NCBI GenBank assembly: GCA_036345935.2
Contig: JADWOT020000478.1
Coordinates: 20,169-84,168 of the forward strand
Length of the DNA stretch: 64,000 nucleotides
Source: Taenia hydatigena
Lineage: Eukaryota; Platyhelminthes; Cestoda; Cyclophyllidea; Taeniidae
Direction of reading: 5' to 3'
Numbering within the stretch: position 1 is the stretch's first letter; each line of letters starts with the position of its first letter. Both the position numbers and the translations under genes were made by a program. The notes beneath the pieces are model-generated. The model was not told the origin of the DNA and ran no database searches. It saw only the letters and a list, made by a program, of their open reading frames with translations. Positions 38,742 through 49,774 of this stretch are shown in pieces.

Positions 38742-38789
38742 CGTCAGCTTGCCGGCATACAGGTTTCTTGTACTGCCAACCAGCTGACG
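38742..38789. repeat. Conserved double-stem palindrome
   Basis: Perfect 7-bp ends; inner stem weak. It begins 16 bp inside the loop of the second inverted repeat, so the left arm has this element on both sides. Confidence 0.8.
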
Positions 38790-40263
38790 TATATGAAACG
38801 CGATTGTATTTAATAGGGACCCATTAGCTCATGACGTTGCGACCGCACACCTCCTATTCATCCTTGCACCTTCTTTGAAACAAACTGCAGTGTATCTGTT
38901 TTACTGGCGAGATGCGCCACTTTATGTGCCTGCGTCACGAGTTATTACTGTGGATTTGTGGAATGGGAGGAATTGGGTTCATAGTTTGTGTACGTCGACC
39001 AACACCGCCAACCCTTTTGGCTTCTAAACAGTGTGTCATCGTATAAAGGGGCATCTTTTTACGTCGTTTTTAGGGTGAGAGTACAAAATTTCAAAATTTA
39101 GCAAAAGGATTGTGTGAATTCCACTTTATATGCTCACATCACGAGTTATTCACACGGGTAGTAAATGGGTGGTAGCAAGTCCAACTGTGGCGTTGTGAAA
39201 TGATAGAAATTAATCTCATGAACGAGCGCTTTCAGTTCTGTTGGCCTCAAGACAGCACGGCGTCGAGAATTGGAACGTCATCTTTTGTCACTTTCAGAGT
39301 GAGTGTACACAATACTAGAAGTCGTCAGAAAGTTTGTAGGGGATCGACAACGAAGTCTTTAATATTTGCACTCTAAGGTAGAAAGTAATTTTGATTGAAT
39401 TTGCTCTCCTTCATAAGATGGGCTGCGATTTCTGGTAGTGCGTGGAATGCCTTGAATTGCTGCTTTGCTCGGCTACTTTTCATTGGATGGATAAAAGCAG
39501 GGTTTACAGCAGGAGACGACACAGATGGCGGTAGAGGCAGTCGAGGTGTCGCTTAACGGTTAATAAGATTGTTGTTTGAATGACTGATAAAGTAGTTATT
39601 GGCGGGCACTGTTCAGGCGTCTCATTGTTCGCTTTTAATAAATACGCGTAATTCACAACATTTAATCTCTAAGGCTACAGATCCGATTATTCCGAACATC
39701 CGAGTTCCATTGATGGCCATCTCGGAATCAATCAGTATTATTCCATGGATGGTGCTGGTGCAATGGAAATCAGCTCAATGAATAATGGAAAACTAAGTGG
39801 TAGATTAGGAGATGTAAGCGGTTCGAAGTGAAGAGCTGCGGGTGATGTGTAGAGTTTGACCTGCCTCAATAAGTTCTACATTGACACTTATGATTGGTTC
39901 CCATTTTCAACATCCACTTCTGATATGGTTTCCTTTGGTGCGTTTGATTGCGTCTTCATTTACATTCCTAATGAACAAAGATGCTATGGGGTTTCGTCAT
40001 CTCATCGTGAGGCAGTCGAATCAGGATTGGCATTGAGGTGGTGTTTGTTTCGCATCAAGTGTCACTTCTCATGGTCCACTCAGTTCATTGAGGGTGCACA
40101 AATGAACTTATTCACATGAGGTGCAGACTTGCTTTTATTTGAAGTTTCTTATTGCCAATTTGGCTAAGGTATGTTAAAGGCTCTATATTGATGGCCAGAA
40201 GGCGAAAAGAGGAGAATGACGCACGAACTAAAGAGATGTGTGGGGGGGAAGGTTCGAGGTGGA

Positions 40264-41328
40264 GTTTGAGAATCGCAAGTGGTAGAAAGTGGAGAACGAT
40301 CTACAGTTCTCTCTGAAGGGCTTTCGCAATCTGTCATATCCCGTATTACAATTAACATTAACAGTTCTGGTGCCTGTTTGTGGCACTGTTGAGAAACATT
40401 GCGACACGGTGCTGTGAGGGCAGTTGGCATGTACTTTACATGCAGTTTCACTCGCAACCTTGCTTTTCCAACTAGATCAGAAGTTAATTTGGACTAGAAC
40501 TTAGGGCGGACACAATGACTTGACGGTGGAATTTGCAAATGCTGTGGAAAAGGGCGTGTAAAGTGAATGAAATAGCCATTGCGATTGTCGCAGTTCTCCT
40601 TAGACTAAGAAGTTTGGGATATTCTCATCACAGTACGAGCCTGCACACTGTTGGTATGCGGTCGTTGCGCTGATATTGTGGCATTAAAGCGAAGTCTAGC
40701 ATCATTTCTATGAAGGAAGCCACGGCCCTACTACTTTCGTCCACTAGTAGCACAAAGCGATGCATAAATTTTGACCAATTGAAGGAAAAATGTGACACGG
40801 TATGATGACTTTTAAACAAAGGCTTTCTCCGATTCAATTGTTCTCTTTGATACCAAATCCGGCAAAGTGTGGCGGACATAAAAAGCCATTTCTGAACGTT
40901 GCTAAATGCTTAAAAGTGAGAACTTATGCATCTTAGGCAGAATGAGGGTCTTGCTCTTTTTATTCAATCGTCAAATCCCTTAGACGTGACAGTCACGCCA
41001 TCAATGCATAATGGGAAGGCGGAGCGACAACTTATCCACCTCCTGATGATACAAGTCGCCAAATTTTACCGCACACATGCATCAAAGCAGTGCAGGAATG
41101 TGCTGAAAAGGAGGCTGTTATTTAGTAGTTCAATAAAGTGGACCACTTTACCGTGTTGTCTCAATTGTCGTAGGATACATAGCACATGCACTTTTGCCCA
41201 AATTTGATCTCAACACTTACCAGCCTCAAGGAATGCGTAGTAGAAGCAGGCTGTCGTCTCAGAGTTATTTTCCCTCCCAAATGCTTTCGCACCCTTTTAT
41301 TACAACTGCATGACAATGAAGCCACTTT
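40264..41328 (+). repeat. Mismatch-free tract shared with 60195-61259
   Basis: I compared the printed lines block by block and found no difference over 1065 bp. The first mismatches are at 40263 and 41329. Within it, 41080-41328 belongs to the post-core section also seen at 47340-47590. Confidence 0.85.
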
Positions 41329-41914
41329 ACAAGTGTGCGACGTCTAAGTAAGCAAGAGACATGGAAGCACTTACTCACATGTAACGCACACATGGAGAAG
41401 AAATTTGCGAGAAGTGATTGCTCCTAAGTGGGCTCACACACCTTCGCACTGATGTGAGATGGAATGATAGGAGGATAGGCCTTTGCATAGTAAGAAGGAG
41501 GCTATTCCACAATTGCTTCCACAATCTACATTGCATGGTCTACTTGGCTACCTACACACCCTCACCCATTCACATTGGTGACAACTCTGAATCGTCTATA
41601 TCCACGCATTCGTAGCTTTTACTCCAACCTAAGCCAAATGTGCTAGGAAAAGACGTCCACTGGTAGAACGAAGTCGTGTCAGAAGAAGCTGGGGGCTGGA
41701 GATAAAATGCCATGGGAAGCATCTGCATCATGCCGCATTTCTGATGTACGATGCAAGAGTTAATGTCATGTTCGGCCAGTAAGAAGGTGAATTAGCTGAT
41801 TTGAAAAGTTGAGAGAAGGATAGGTTTGATGTCAAATGGATGTAATAAAAGGGCTTAATTTACTCTATCCTGCCAGCATCTGCTAAAATACAAGAGTAAG
41901 GAAAGCTTACTGAA

Positions 41915-42112
41915 ATGTGTAAGATTGATTTGGAAGTAATTAATAGCGAGACGCAGCAGGATGTACACAATATCAAACGACTACTTCACCAGGAATGGAA
42001 ACAAAACTTGTCGCGCAGTCAATTTACTTGGTATCATCATGAATGTAAAACAAAATATGTCTTGATTAACCTAAAGGGGGGAAAGGATTATCGAATGGAA
42101 GGAGGAGGGTGA
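41915..42112 (+). pseudogene. Exon-like section of the L module, open copy
   Basis: Open for 65 codons, with KRLLHQEWKQNLSRSQFTWY followed by HHECKTKYV, and then a GTGAGT donor-like site at 42109-42114. It is the only related copy I saw in which the frame reaches the donor unbroken. No known domain; one Cys-His-rich patch (HHEC). Treat as a possible relic exon of the element. Confidence 0.35.
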
Positions 42113-42391
42113 GTGGCTTTTGTGTGTGGATGCGTTGAGAGGACTGTCAGGTAAGAAGGTTCTCTTCGTGGCGTTAGAATTTGACGGTTCTCAATCTAGT
42201 GGCTTCGCCTAGGCCTTCGCCGTAGAATTAAGCACATCAGAATCCCTCTTTTCATGGGACTTAGGCACTCACAATTTTTGTTTCATACCTCGAAGCAGTC
42301 AGCCAACTTATTCATCTTCATCCAAACAAGCCTCTCCACCTTACTAACCTGTTCTATCCTCCTGCTTGCTTTTTGTGCTCAGGTCCATTTT

Positions 42392-42490
42392 ATAGTCATG
42401 GTTCGAGTACACTTTGATGTAAATTACGAGAGGATGAATATATCGATCCACAGACAATATGTGTTTATATAGTGAAGTCAGCTATGCCAA
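42392..42490 (+). repeat. Core element copy following an L module
   Basis: GGTTCGAGTACACTTTGATG, then TACGAGAGGATGAATATATC and GTCAGCTATGCCAACA. It is reached directly from the L module through an AAGCACATCAGAAT section. Confidence 0.75.
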
Positions 42491-44408
42491 CAATTGACTG
42501 TCCTACCTCCAACTCTACTCATTACATTCGGTGTCGCCTTACACAACGACACACACACACACATCGAATTATCAAACGACGACTCTATCACCAAAGGAAA
42601 TGGAAGTGGTCGTACATCCATTTCACCCCGTCTCAGCTTAATTATAAAATTGAAATGGGTTCCTGTGTGCACCATATGCGGAAAATGGGCTGCCACTTGG
42701 GTAGTGGCGTGCCGTTGCACTAGTATTTGATGGTTGTCAGTCCAATGGCTTCTACCACGCAAGTAGCACTCCCTGAATTGGCAAAACAATGGGGTGGATT
42801 CATCATTTATCATAACCTGAATGAATGATTCTCCCGAACGTTTTGTGAACCAATGCCTTAGATGGCTCAAATAATATAATAATCGCGTCAGTACATTCTC
42901 ATTCACATTTGTTTGGTTACAGGCTTCGCTCCATAGGCAAAACCAATAACTAATGGAATGACACCAAGTGCTATTTAATGGCAACATGTTTTGTAAAAAT
43001 GCCAATCAACGTAGACGACACATGGAGGAGTGCTGCATTACCTACGATGCAAACAAACGTCCTTTTCCTGCCAACCTTGTGGGAAGAGACTAAATTGACA
43101 TGGTTACTGTGATGTAAGGCTTCTCAAATGATTCTTTATGGTGCCACGGATTTCGGCAAGGCATCGTGCAATGCCTAGCATCCTCCACTAATTCACTTCG
43201 TTCCGTCACTGGCATCGCTATTCAATAACTGTTTGAACTAAAGCCTCTGATGCAGACAGATACTTGAAAGATCATCATCCTAGTAATGTTCTACAAATTT
43301 ATTCCCTAGAGAAAATTTTGTTTCGTCTTGCTGGACGAGTCCTAGACTACAGCTATAGGTTCGGCAGAAAGACAAAAGGAATCTCTCGTACACCCGAGTC
43401 AATGGTACCTATCTGATTTCACCGGTGGTTAATGGGTTCGCTTTCGAATGTGACACTCACTGCGCCATCTTCTGCTTTTGCTGCAACCAGACTGTTAGGC
43501 AGAACGTCAGCATCACTTTGCGGACGTCCTTTCTAGACATTTCACCAAAATGCAATTGTGGTAGCACTCCTCGCTTTGTGATAAATACGGCACCAAGGAA
43601 CCTCCGAGAAGGCATTTCATCGGACGATAAGCACAATGCTGGACAGTTTGTCCCACAATTTAGTCTTTGACAATGCCCGTGTCCCCGCATTCAATAGAAA
43701 GACGTTTTGCCGTTCGAAGTAAGGACTGCAGCATTTAATTAAATTCACTTTAAGTGCCGATCTGCCGCACAGGACATTTGGCGACACATCGATGCGACGG
43801 ATGGGGATGCGCAAGAACAAATCATCGTTAATTTTAGTTCAATTATGTCAGCACTGCAACACTGCACATTCGCAACAGGATCTGTGTGAATAACTAAAAG
43901 ACCGCCTTTGCTCTAAGCCAAACGAAGTGCTTCTTGGCGGCAAGTAAATTTTTTTCTCAAGTCCTGTCGGAGTTCGTGGCGGTCAGGACTATCCATGCTT
44001 CGAGCACACCTCCTGTAGCATCTTTCTTTCAATACATTGAAAAGCAAAGCTCTGCTTCTAGGAACTTTCGATTGATGCTTCGGTTCAAGGACTCTGATGC
44101 AGCAGGTTCCTCCTCTTTTCTACTTCCACCCTTGCTATTTGAAGTAGTAATATGCTTTGACATCTTCATTATGTGTAAGAGAGAGAATACAAGGGGAGAG
44201 TTCATGACGGGGATGTGTCGCGCTCATGGGAGTGACCACGCCGCTCCGCAACCAGGTTCAAATTGTCGTCTCACCTTTTGGCCTACAAATAACATCTAAG
44301 TATTGTATCTGACTAAAGGAAAGAGATGTAAGACAGGAAGCAGGAAAGCGATTTAGGCATGCTTGAATAGAGTGGCATGTGCTTTTTAGCCATAATTTTG
44401 CAAATCCC
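42491..44408. other. Mostly non-repeated stretch in loop
   Basis: Contains a CA-rich run (42548-42563) and a weak post-core remnant (42560-42720). The 175-codon reverse frame at 42478-43005 crosses repeat sequence and the CA run, so I do not accept it. 43420-44300 has overlapping frames of 81, 77, 67 and 121 codons with no domain I can name. Confidence 0.4.
42548..42563. repeat. CA-rich dinucleotide run
   Basis: Short (AC)n stretch. Confidence 0.9.
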
Positions 44409-45469
44409 ATTATTTTGCTTCCTGTTTATTGGCCGCCTCGTAAATGATTACTGAATAACTCCAAACATGACTTATCGCCCAACTGCAAGCAAGCCTAACT
44501 CATTCCTGAGTGACTGAGTACAAACCGTTTATTCATCCACTCCAGACACGGGCACCAAGAGCTGGACAACTGTGGCTGCAATCAACTTCGGTCTGATGTT
44601 CCACTTCTTAGTGCATTTACTCAAGAGCTAAGTTCCATTTTGGGGGCGATGAGCCTGAATCCAAATTCTATTTTCATTTCTTCCACTCAAACACATTCTG
44701 CAAAATGTAAAACAATCAAATGTTTTGGTTAGCAAATTGAAAGGTTAATGTCATTGAACAACGTGTTATGGTGCCTTCCACTGAGAATTCACATCACGTG
44801 TAAGCCTTACGATTCTTCAAACCACAGCATCTTAAGGCGATTGCAAGTTATATCATTCTACGGCAAAATGGTATTCCTCAATATGAATGTCAGCTTGCAA
44901 AGTATTTGCGGGTTGACTTTGACCTGCCAAACCACTTTTGACATGAGCAATAGAAAGTGAATTTAACGTATGCAATGAGGGTCAGTATTTCTAGCTACAC
45001 CATCAATGGAAGCGACCGGATTCGACCTGAGCAGTCATTGGAGCGTCTGAAGCAGCGCTAAAGGCAAGGCTGCTCTGTCGCTAAATGTACATTAGAATGC
45101 AATAGACCATGGAAAGTCATGATTGTCCTAGGTGATAAAAGGTAGCAGGAAATTTTTGATGCTCTATTGGCCTTATGCGCAAGAGTCTCATCCTACTAGG
45201 TCAAGTAAAGAGGCGTGGAGATCCCTCCTTTTATTGTGCTTTCCCTCTGTGCCATCTTGATGTATTGCGTTCCTTTGCACTCACTTAAAGATCGCAAATA
45301 GGGCGCCTTCCTCTCTCCACTCAGCAAAACCACTTCTAAATTGCATGTTTCAATGGCAAGGACATCGGATTGTGCATTGTGTGGCATGAAGAAACAGTCA
45401 CGAAAGCAGTGTTTGAAGGGCGAGGAGGCAAGGCAGAACGAAAGGAAATAACTGGAGTTGGAGCGACGA

Positions 45470-45577
45470 CTGTCAGGTGTTGGCATAGCTGACCTCACTG
45501 TATAAACTCACATCGTCGCTGAAGGATATTTCCACCCGTCTCGTGATTCCTGTTGAAGTGTCCTCGAACCGAGACTA
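45470..45577 (-). repeat. Core element copy (mirror of 37558-37665)
   Basis: Plus strand starts CTGTCAGGTGTTGGCATAGC. Confidence 0.8.
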
Positions 45578-46077
45578 TGAAGTTGGCATGAGCATATGGA
45601 ACAAGCAGTGAGAGAGAACGAGCTAGTGCAGCGTTTTCGAGGTATGGGACAACTAAGATGAGTGGAAATGGCGATTCGCTTCTTGGGTCACAGTCAATGC
45701 GTCAGTGGCACTCCATTCTGATATGCTTAATTCGAAAGACAGGATGGGTGGCAGAATGTGAGTGGAGGTGGATGATATGCCGGTCATGATGTGGTGTGGT
45801 GATGAACGAAGTCAGCAGCGTTTGTATGCAAGGTTGTGTTGGCTCGGCGACACACGCTGTAATTTGCACTGCCATCTGGGAGACATGAGCAAGGTGTTGT
45901 GTCCGCAGCCGGTTACGCCTATCTCGCTCCTCTTTCCTACGACAAAATGGATCATCAAAATCTCACTCTCACCGTGTCCAATTCCTGTTGCTTTGAGTTC
46001 GGCACTCACTTGATCATTTCTGTGGGTTCCACAGTGAAAGCCTCGTTCCCGTTCTTACTAACTGATTCCAGTTTATT

Positions 46078-46127
46078 CGTCAGTTCAATAGCAGTGCAGG
46101 TTTCGTGTCACTACTCCTCGGCTGACG
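46078..46127. repeat. Conserved double-stem palindrome at inverted-repeat edge
   Basis: Mirror of 37008-37057; its outer end lies three bases inside the arm boundary at 46130. Confidence 0.8.
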
Positions 46128-46224
46128 GATTTTACTAAAAAAAGCTGCAAGGATGAATAGGAGGTGTGCGATCGCAACGTCATGAACTGATGGGCCCCTA
46201 TCAAATACAATCGCGTTTTATATA

Positions 46225-46272
46225 CGTCAGCTGGAAGGCAGTGCAAGAAACCTGTGTTCCGGCACGCTGACG
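46225..46272. repeat. Conserved double-stem palindrome
   Basis: Perfect 7-bp ends; inner GGCAGTG without a good partner. Confidence 0.8.
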
Positions 46273-46480
46273 AATTAACTGCATTTGATGAGAATAACTC
46301 AACTGAGACTTTGAAGGTGGAACCAAAAATTTTCCAAGTGGATGCTGGCATTATGACAACTGCATGTTGTGGGAAAAACAGCCAAATCGGTATGACCTAC
46401 TATGCAGATAATACCTTTGGTCATGTCTCCTAGACAGCAGTGCAAATCACAGAGCATGACGTTAAACAAACAGAGTCCTG

Positions 46481-46490
46481 TATATAAAGG
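46481..46490 (+). promoter_or_regulatory. TATA-like motif inside repeat unit
   Basis: TATATAAAGG in the same place as at 21759-21768. Confidence 0.3.
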
Positions 46491-46791
46491 ATTTCGACTT
46501 CTCTCGATGCCGAACTGCATCGTGACCAAAGCAGCATCCACCTGACTCGCATCTTGCCTCTGGAATCTAGCTAATCAGAATGCAGAGCAAGTGACACACT
46601 ACTTGTAACCCAAACAACAAATCCTTATCTTTCTTTGACATAAGAGCTTACAAAGGCCCTGCGATGCCTTGATTCACTGAGCAAATTGCATTGGAACGTG
46701 CCACCATTCTAACCTAAATCAAATGCAGCCTATGGGTTCCACCATTCCGTCCTCTCTCACTGCCTGTCGATGTGCTTGGGCCCATTTTATA

Positions 46792-46893
46792 GTCTCGGTT
46801 CGAGAACACTTTAACAGAAGTCACGAGAGGAGTGAATACATTGCTTCAGCGATGATGTGGGTTCATAAAATGGAGTCTGCTCTGCACACACCT
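46792..46893 (+). repeat. Core element copy
   Basis: GGTTCGAGAACACTTTAACA, GTCACGAGAGGAGTGAATAC, GATGATGTGGGTTCAT. Confidence 0.8.
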
Positions 46894-47590
46894 GCTTTTC
46901 TTCACTCAAACTGCATTTGGTACCTTCTGGCTTTGTCTACTTATTCCGCCATCCAATGCTGCCTTTGTGTATGTTTGTCCATGCCACCAAATGCACAATC
47001 TGGTGATTTTATCATTAAATCTCTACGATGGACACAAATCCCACATCTCAACAAAACCTCAGTATTTGCATAAGTCTACTTTCACTGAGCTGGTTGCGCT
47101 CATGATTGCATGCCACACGTAATGTGGAACAGTCGTCTGCAAGACGATGCAGTCGCACTTTTAGCTGCATTAATCGTGGCAGAAGCAGGTGATGGTGTAG
47201 TACGTGCAGCATTTTTACCGAAAGTCAAATTATGCGAAAAGGCTGAAGGGTGTGCAGAACTCGCCATCTGCCTTCACAGCACCATGTTGCATGTCCTTAA
47301 CCCGCGTCACGGACATGCATCACAACTGTGAATGGGTGTGTTGAAACGGAGAGTGTTATTTAGTGCGCCACCAAAGTGGGCGGCTTCATCGTGTTGTTCC
47401 CCTCGTCGTGGAATACAGGGTACTTGCAATTTTGCTTAAGTCTTACTTCAACACTCACCTGTCTCTAAGAAATCGTAGTAGCTTCACAGTGTCGTCCCAG
47501 AAGTTACCATCCCTCACATTGATTTCACACGCTTTCATTACAAATGCATAACACTAAAAAACGCATTTTACAAGTATGCAAGAGGCATTG

Positions 47591-48310
47591 AAGTATTTGC
47601 CCACATGTAATAAACACTCTGAGATGCAAGATGGTAGGAGCTGTTGCTCCAAAGTGGAACAACAAACCGTAGCACTGATATGAGATAAAATAATAGGAAA
47701 ATTGGATTTTGCCTGGTGAGGAGACAGCTAGTTAAACCGACTTGCAGTCTTCCCACAATTGCAACTAGCAGCAGCGTTGCATGGACAACTCGGCTGCCAA
47801 CACACCCTAACCTACTTGCTTTGGTGGCAATTCTGATGTATCTCCATCTACGCATCATCATCTTCTACACCCACTAAGGTTGAATGTACTTGGAGTAGAT
47901 GTCTGGAGGTGGAACGAAGTCCTGTGGCAAGATGCTCAATGTTGTAGATAAAAAGCTACAGGAAGCATCTGTGCCAAACCAAATTATTCATTTAGGAAGC
48001 AAACTATGGTGCCATGTTCTACCTGTACGAAAGTGATTTAATTTAATTCTAGCCTTTACAGTTAGATGGCTTTGCTATCAAATAGAATTATTAAAAATAA
48101 ATTTCGTCCTTAAGTGCCAGCATCTGCTAGAACAAAAGAGTTGAGCAAGCCCGTTGAGGTAGGTGAAATTGCTTGCAAAGCCTTGATCAGTGGGACGACG
48201 TGGAAGGCGCACAACGTCAAAGGACTACTTCATCCGGAAGGGGAATAAAACTTGCCTCGCAGTCACTACACTTAGTACCAGCGTGACTGTAAATGAGAAT
48301 GTGTCCCGGT
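47591..48310 (+). repeat. L module copy
   Basis: Follows the post-core section without a gap. CACTGATATGAGATAAAATA, the ACACACCCTAACCTACTTGC section, AGCTACAGGAAGCATCTGTG, and a broken version of the exon-like section at 48210-48290. A diverged reversed copy of its first half is at 57240-57850. Confidence 0.7.
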
Positions 48311-48644
48311 GCGTGGTCATCAACTCACATCACCAGCCCTGTCGGTCTCTAGGGCAGCATGTCTTTTCGAATGGGAACGCCTGCTCGTCTCACGTCCATC
48401 ACAGGTGTCACCAATAGCGTAGCAGTGAAATAGGCAGCGGTATTGATGCCATAGTTGCTGCAATGCACTACTCTGCGCACAGGATTACAAGTTTCCATGT
48501 TATTGGATGGCAGCCCCTATAGTCGGATAAAGGGGAGTTAGATAGATGTTGCTGATGCGTGAATGTCAGACCAGGCGATATGGCGAGAACCAATGAGCTG
48601 TCATCTCAGTGAGGTCACTCGGACACCCCCTCCAAGGCACAATG

Positions 48645-48652
48645 TATTTAAG
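48645..48652 (+). promoter_or_regulatory. Possible TATA-type promoter of the F-box gene
   Basis: TATTTAAG lies 183 bp before the nearest upstream ATG (48828). The stretch 48520-48700 is more GC-rich than the surroundings and not part of the repeat family. Weak evidence. Confidence 0.25.
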
Positions 48653-48859
48653 CCTCGGCGCATCTACCACGCCATCAATCTACGCTAGCGTCTCGCGCCA
48701 ATGGTAGGTCCTAAAGGCCAACATCTCTTTTTCATTAATTATTATTGTTTACACCTCCTCAGTTGTTTGGCTATTTCACACTATTATACTTTGCCTGTTC
48801 GTCTATTCAAAATTTGTATAACCGAAAATGGCATTCATTCTTAAAAAAGCAGGCTTTAA

Positions 48860-49687
48860 ACAGCTCCAGTCGCAAAATTTTTTGAACTTCCCATTGAATT
48901 GGCGTTACAAATTTGCCAATATCTCAACGGTTGTGATCTGGCCAATTGTTGCATGGCTATTCCAAGATGGAGGGCAATACCTTCAATGCCGAAGTTCTCC
49001 ACTGTCCTACATCAGCAGATTAACATGTGCACCTGGCTTGACAACTGTCTTCTGCAAAAGCTTTCTCCTCAATCTGCGCCAAATTCTCATCAAAACGCAC
49101 TGCAAGCTATTATGTATTATAATGCCCAGCTTGAATCCCTCCAACGCACTTTAACAGAGCTGCCGCAGATGCGAGACCAAAGACCTGTACACATTTGGCT
49201 GTTTAGAGACCCACACCTGGCTTGGCTGTCGCCACGTGAATTCACAATTTGCCTGCATCCGCCAGAGCTATTCCTCCTCAGCCGTCATTCATCTATAAGT
49301 TCTTTAAAGATCACAAATGGTGTTGCGAACGGCAGGCTTATCTTTGTGACATCTTGTGTCGAAGGCAGCATGCATACTATGGACCGATGCATTTCTCCCT
49401 TCGAGTACATGGATGCGCCTGACTACTGCGACTGCCTCATATATGCGGTGGATCTCTCGCACTTCTCCAATCATGATCTAACTATCACCCTACAATCCCT
49501 CGAACCCCATCAGACGCTACTTGTCGTAGTTTTTGTCAATGGGCCCGTGGATAAGTCAACTGAGATGAGTTGTCTCATGAAATTCCACCAGAACCTTGGA
49601 CAACACAACAGCCATCTCCTCGCTACCATGCATACCAAATGGCGGCTATGTTGTTCCAAGAACTTTAATCCAACCTATGCCGACTAG
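48860..49687 (+). CDS. F-box protein, FBXO4-like (possibly a pseudogene)
   Basis: The open frame runs from just after an in-frame stop (48857-48859) to TAG at 49685. The first residues contain FFELPIELALQICQYLNG then CDLANCCMAIPRWRAI (about 48878-48990). This is a good F-box (LP-x-E-L, hydrophobic spacing, closing W), the motif that docks substrate receptors onto SKP1 in SCF ubiquitin ligases. The remaining ~230 residues contain CDCLIYAVDLSHFSN and TLLVVVFVNGPVDK, hydrophobic strands spaced as in the small-GTPase-like substrate domain of FBXO4; that family link is an inference. No in-frame ATG precedes the F-box. The ATG at 48828 is in another frame and would join with one extra base in the A4T6 run at 48874-48883, or through an intron ending in CAG at 48863. 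Reading past TAG gives SNLLNWGLYDVLSQRIENAQ before TAA at 49772, which looks like a plausible C terminus. So there is either a short product, a pseudogene with two lesions, or sequence errors. It is the only recognisable protein domain in the window. Confidence 0.65.
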   Translation, partial: TAPVAKFFELPIELALQICQYLNGCDLANCCMAIPRWRAIPSMPKFSTVLHQQINMCTWLDNCLLQKLSPQSAPNSHQNALQAIMYYNAQLESLQRTLTELPQMRDQRPVHIWLFRDPHLAWLSPREFTICLHPPELFLLSRHSSISSLKITNGVANGRLIFVTSCVEGSMHTMDRCISPFEYMDAPDYCDCLIYAVDLSHFSNHDLTITLQSLEPHQTLLVVVFVNGPVDKSTEMSCLMKFHQNLGQHNSHLLATMHTKWRLCCSKNFNPTYAD

Positions 49688-49774
49688 AGCAATTTGTTGA
49701 ATTGGGGTCTCTACGACGTGCTCTCTCAAAGAATTGAGAATGCTCAAGTTAATGACTCTGCGCACCCTGTGTAA

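Larger units (their letters stand above)
38742..41900 (+). repeat. Direct repeat, copy X
   Basis: Matches 58875-61845 (Y) at an offset of 19931 over most of its length. 40264-41328 is identical to 60195-61259; the flanks are about 90% alike by eye. The sequence starts as a reversed unit (palindrome, then GCGACCGCACACCTCC and the CTGCGTCACGAGTTATT section), continues through 39200-40200, which is also in Y but not Z, and then the L module. No protein domain is seen in frames such as 40628-40879 or 40926-41207; they are identical in Y only because the DNA is. Confidence 0.9.
38727..44408. other. Loop of the second inverted repeat
   Basis: 5.7 kb holding direct-repeat copy X (38742-42240), a core (42392-42490) and a non-repeated part (42490-44408). 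Confidence 0.85.
44409..46130 (-). repeat. Second inverted repeat, right arm
   Basis: Partner of 37005-38726. A further forward repeat unit starts directly after its outer edge, so two palindromes (46078-46127 and 46225-46272) lie only ~100 bp apart. Contains a reversed core at 45470-45577. Confidence 0.95.
46140..47590 (+). repeat. Forward repeat-family unit (pair of 21420-22590)
   Basis: Palindrome 46225-46272, TATA-like TATATAAAGG at 46481-46490, core 46792-46893, post-core section 47100-47590 (CGTGGCAGAAGCAGGTGATG, then GGCGGCTTCATCGTGTTGTT). The post-core part extends beyond where the 21-kb copy stops. Confidence 0.85.

Noticed and set aside
40628..41207. Frames identical at 60559-61138, apparently conserved proteins
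   Set aside because: The whole DNA tract is identical, including non-coding positions, so frame identity is not evidence of coding.
42478..43005. 175-codon reverse frame
   Set aside because: It crosses a core element and a CA run, with no domain or homologous frame in related copies.
43457..44299. Overlapping 67-121 codon frames, possible transposase remnant
   Set aside because: No catalytic motif or family signature is readable; short frames on both strands are expected by chance.
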